Positions 6,043 through 6,760 of a stretch of DNA of 6,760 bases are shown one piece after another. The DNA is taken from positions 1-6,760 of the forward strand of contig JAKORQ010000405.1 in NCBI GenBank assembly GCA_029777755.1, written 5' to 3'. Origin of the DNA: Planctomycetota bacterium. GTDB lineage: Bacteria; Planctomycetota; Phycisphaerae; Tepidisphaerales; Tepidisphaeraceae. Made by a program: the position numbers and the translations under genes. How positions within the stretch are numbered: position 1 is the stretch's first letter; every line of letters begins with the position of its first letter. Under the pieces are notes generated by a model. The model was not told where the DNA came from and made no database searches. It saw nothing but the letters and a program-made list of their open reading frames with translations.

Positions 6043-6760
6043 TGGCCGCTCGCCTGTTGATCCTCTGCACACTCTTACTTTTGGCGATGGGCTGCGGCTA
6101 TTCGCAGTACAACCGTCCGCAGCGGCCGGCTGACAGCGCCGGCTCGCCACTACCAAGGCATGATGTGCGATCGATCGCCGTACCGACCTTCCAGAACGCA
6201 TCGAAGGCCTCCGGGGCGGAGGTCACCATCACCCAGGCGGTGCGCGATGCGATCGTCACCTCCAGCGTCTACAAGCTGCACGAGATGCAACAGGCCGACA
6301 GCGCGCTGGAGGGCAGGATCGTCGCTGTGGAATATGCCCGGCACACCGGCACCACCCGGGAAAGCGAGCCGCAGTACAGCAAGATCGAACTGGAGTTCCG
6401 CTGGCGCGACCTGTGGACGGAAAAGCCGCTGATGGACTGGACCACCGTGAGGGCTACCAGCCCTGAAGGAATCGGCGAGGCGGTCCTCGCCTCCATCGGC
6501 ATCTCGCCCGTGCAGGTGGCCGCCCGCGATGGCTATACCTGGCATTCGCTTTATCGGCAGGATGTTCGCACCGTGGCCGTGCCGATCTTCACCAATCGCA
6601 GCTACACCCGCGGCATCGAGTTTCAACTGACCAAGGCGATCAGCAACTACATCGAGTCGGCCACGCCGTACAAGGTCGTCTCCCGCGAGCATGCCGACAC
6701 CATCCTCGAGGGCGAGATCGTCAGCGTGGAAGGTAACGTTCTCAGTTCCGACCGTCGCAC
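6042..6760 (+). CDS. lptE: LptE-like LPS-assembly lipoprotein with two tandem LptE-type domains (3' partial)
   Basis: The ATG overlaps the upstream TGA by one base (TGATG), a sign of translational coupling. It is too long an open frame to end inside the window: 239 codons are visible and the stop lies beyond 6760. The N-terminus is a lipoprotein signal (MAARLLILCTLLLLAMGC, lipid-acceptor C18 followed by GYS). Two related segments follow. Residues 41-97 begin DVRSIAVPTFQN and end ALEGRIVAVE; residues 174-230 begin DVRTVAVPIFTN and end ILEGEIVSVE. They match at about 25 of 57 positions without gaps, 133 residues apart. The second copy, preceded by GYTWHSLYRQ, looks most like the usual planctomycete-type LptE. 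The stretch 112-136 (YSKIELEFRWRDLWTEKPLMDW) fits the strand pair that completes the first domain. LptE plugs the LptD barrel and helps deliver LPS to the outer leaflet. Family assignment is by remembered motif; the domain duplication is directly visible. Confidence 0.78.
   Translation, partial: MAARLLILCTLLLLAMGCGYSQYNRPQRPADSAGSPLPRHDVRSIAVPTFQNASKASGAEVTITQAVRDAIVTSSVYKLHEMQQADSALEGRIVAVEYARHTGTTRESEPQYSKIELEFRWRDLWTEKPLMDWTTVRATSPEGIGEAVLASIGISPVQVAARDGYTWHSLYRQDVRTVAVPIFTNRSYTRGIEFQLTKAISNYIESATPYKVVSREHADTILEGEIVSVEGNVLSSDRR

Noticed and set aside
1..6760. Mobile elements, CRISPR arrays, tRNA or rRNA genes, toxin-antitoxin or defence modules
   Set aside because: I saw no terminal inverted repeats, transposase motifs, spaced direct repeats or RNA gene signatures; coding is continuous with only the 92-bp gap at 4919-5010.

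Overview
The window is GC-rich, densely coding bacterial DNA from a didermic (outer-membrane-bearing) organism. My best guess is a planctomycete-like lineage, possibly Phycisphaerae. That rests on family resemblance recalled from memory: a long CusA with two extra periplasmic inserts, an M14_N-type carboxypeptidase, and an LptE-like protein with a 'DVRTVAVPIF.N' signature next to a BamD-like TPR protein. It is inference, not proof. I see no mobile elements, tRNA or rRNA genes, CRISPR arrays or integration signatures.

Layout: (1) 1-249 (+), the C-terminal end of what is probably a CusB-type periplasmic adaptor, ending in a DUF3347-like Cys/Met metal-binding domain. (2) 266-3772 (+), a complete CusA-type heavy-metal RND pump 16 nt downstream, in the same operon. 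(3) 3782-4918 (-), a cytosolic M14 zinc carboxypeptidase whose stop lies 9 nt from the cusA stop. (4) 4919-5010, a 92-bp divergent promoter region. (5) 5011-6042 (+), a BamD/YfiO-like TPR protein exported to the envelope. (6) 6042 to the window end (+), an LptE-like lipoprotein, translationally coupled to the BamD-like gene and cut off by the window edge.

How the genes work together: genes 1 and 2 form a copper/silver (Cus-type) efflux module, with the methionine triad and proton-relay residues of CusA mostly kept. Genes 5 and 6 look like an outer-membrane biogenesis operon, with a beta-barrel assembly factor and an LPS-export partner. The carboxypeptidase stands alone between them and shares only the divergent promoter region with the envelope operon.

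Most notable observations: the LptE-like protein contains two tandem copies of the LptE-type domain. The two divergent genes each have a TACAAT box exactly 7 nt from the ATG and no Shine-Dalgarno, which is the layout of leaderless transcripts. Between these promoters lie palindromes built on a TGCCGC half-site. cusA carries a 52-nt T-free purine tract with atypical codons in a cytoplasmic loop, two family-atypical periplasmic inserts, and substitutions at two methionines of the E. coli CusA relay. I found no convincing wholly new system; the candidates are variations on known machinery.
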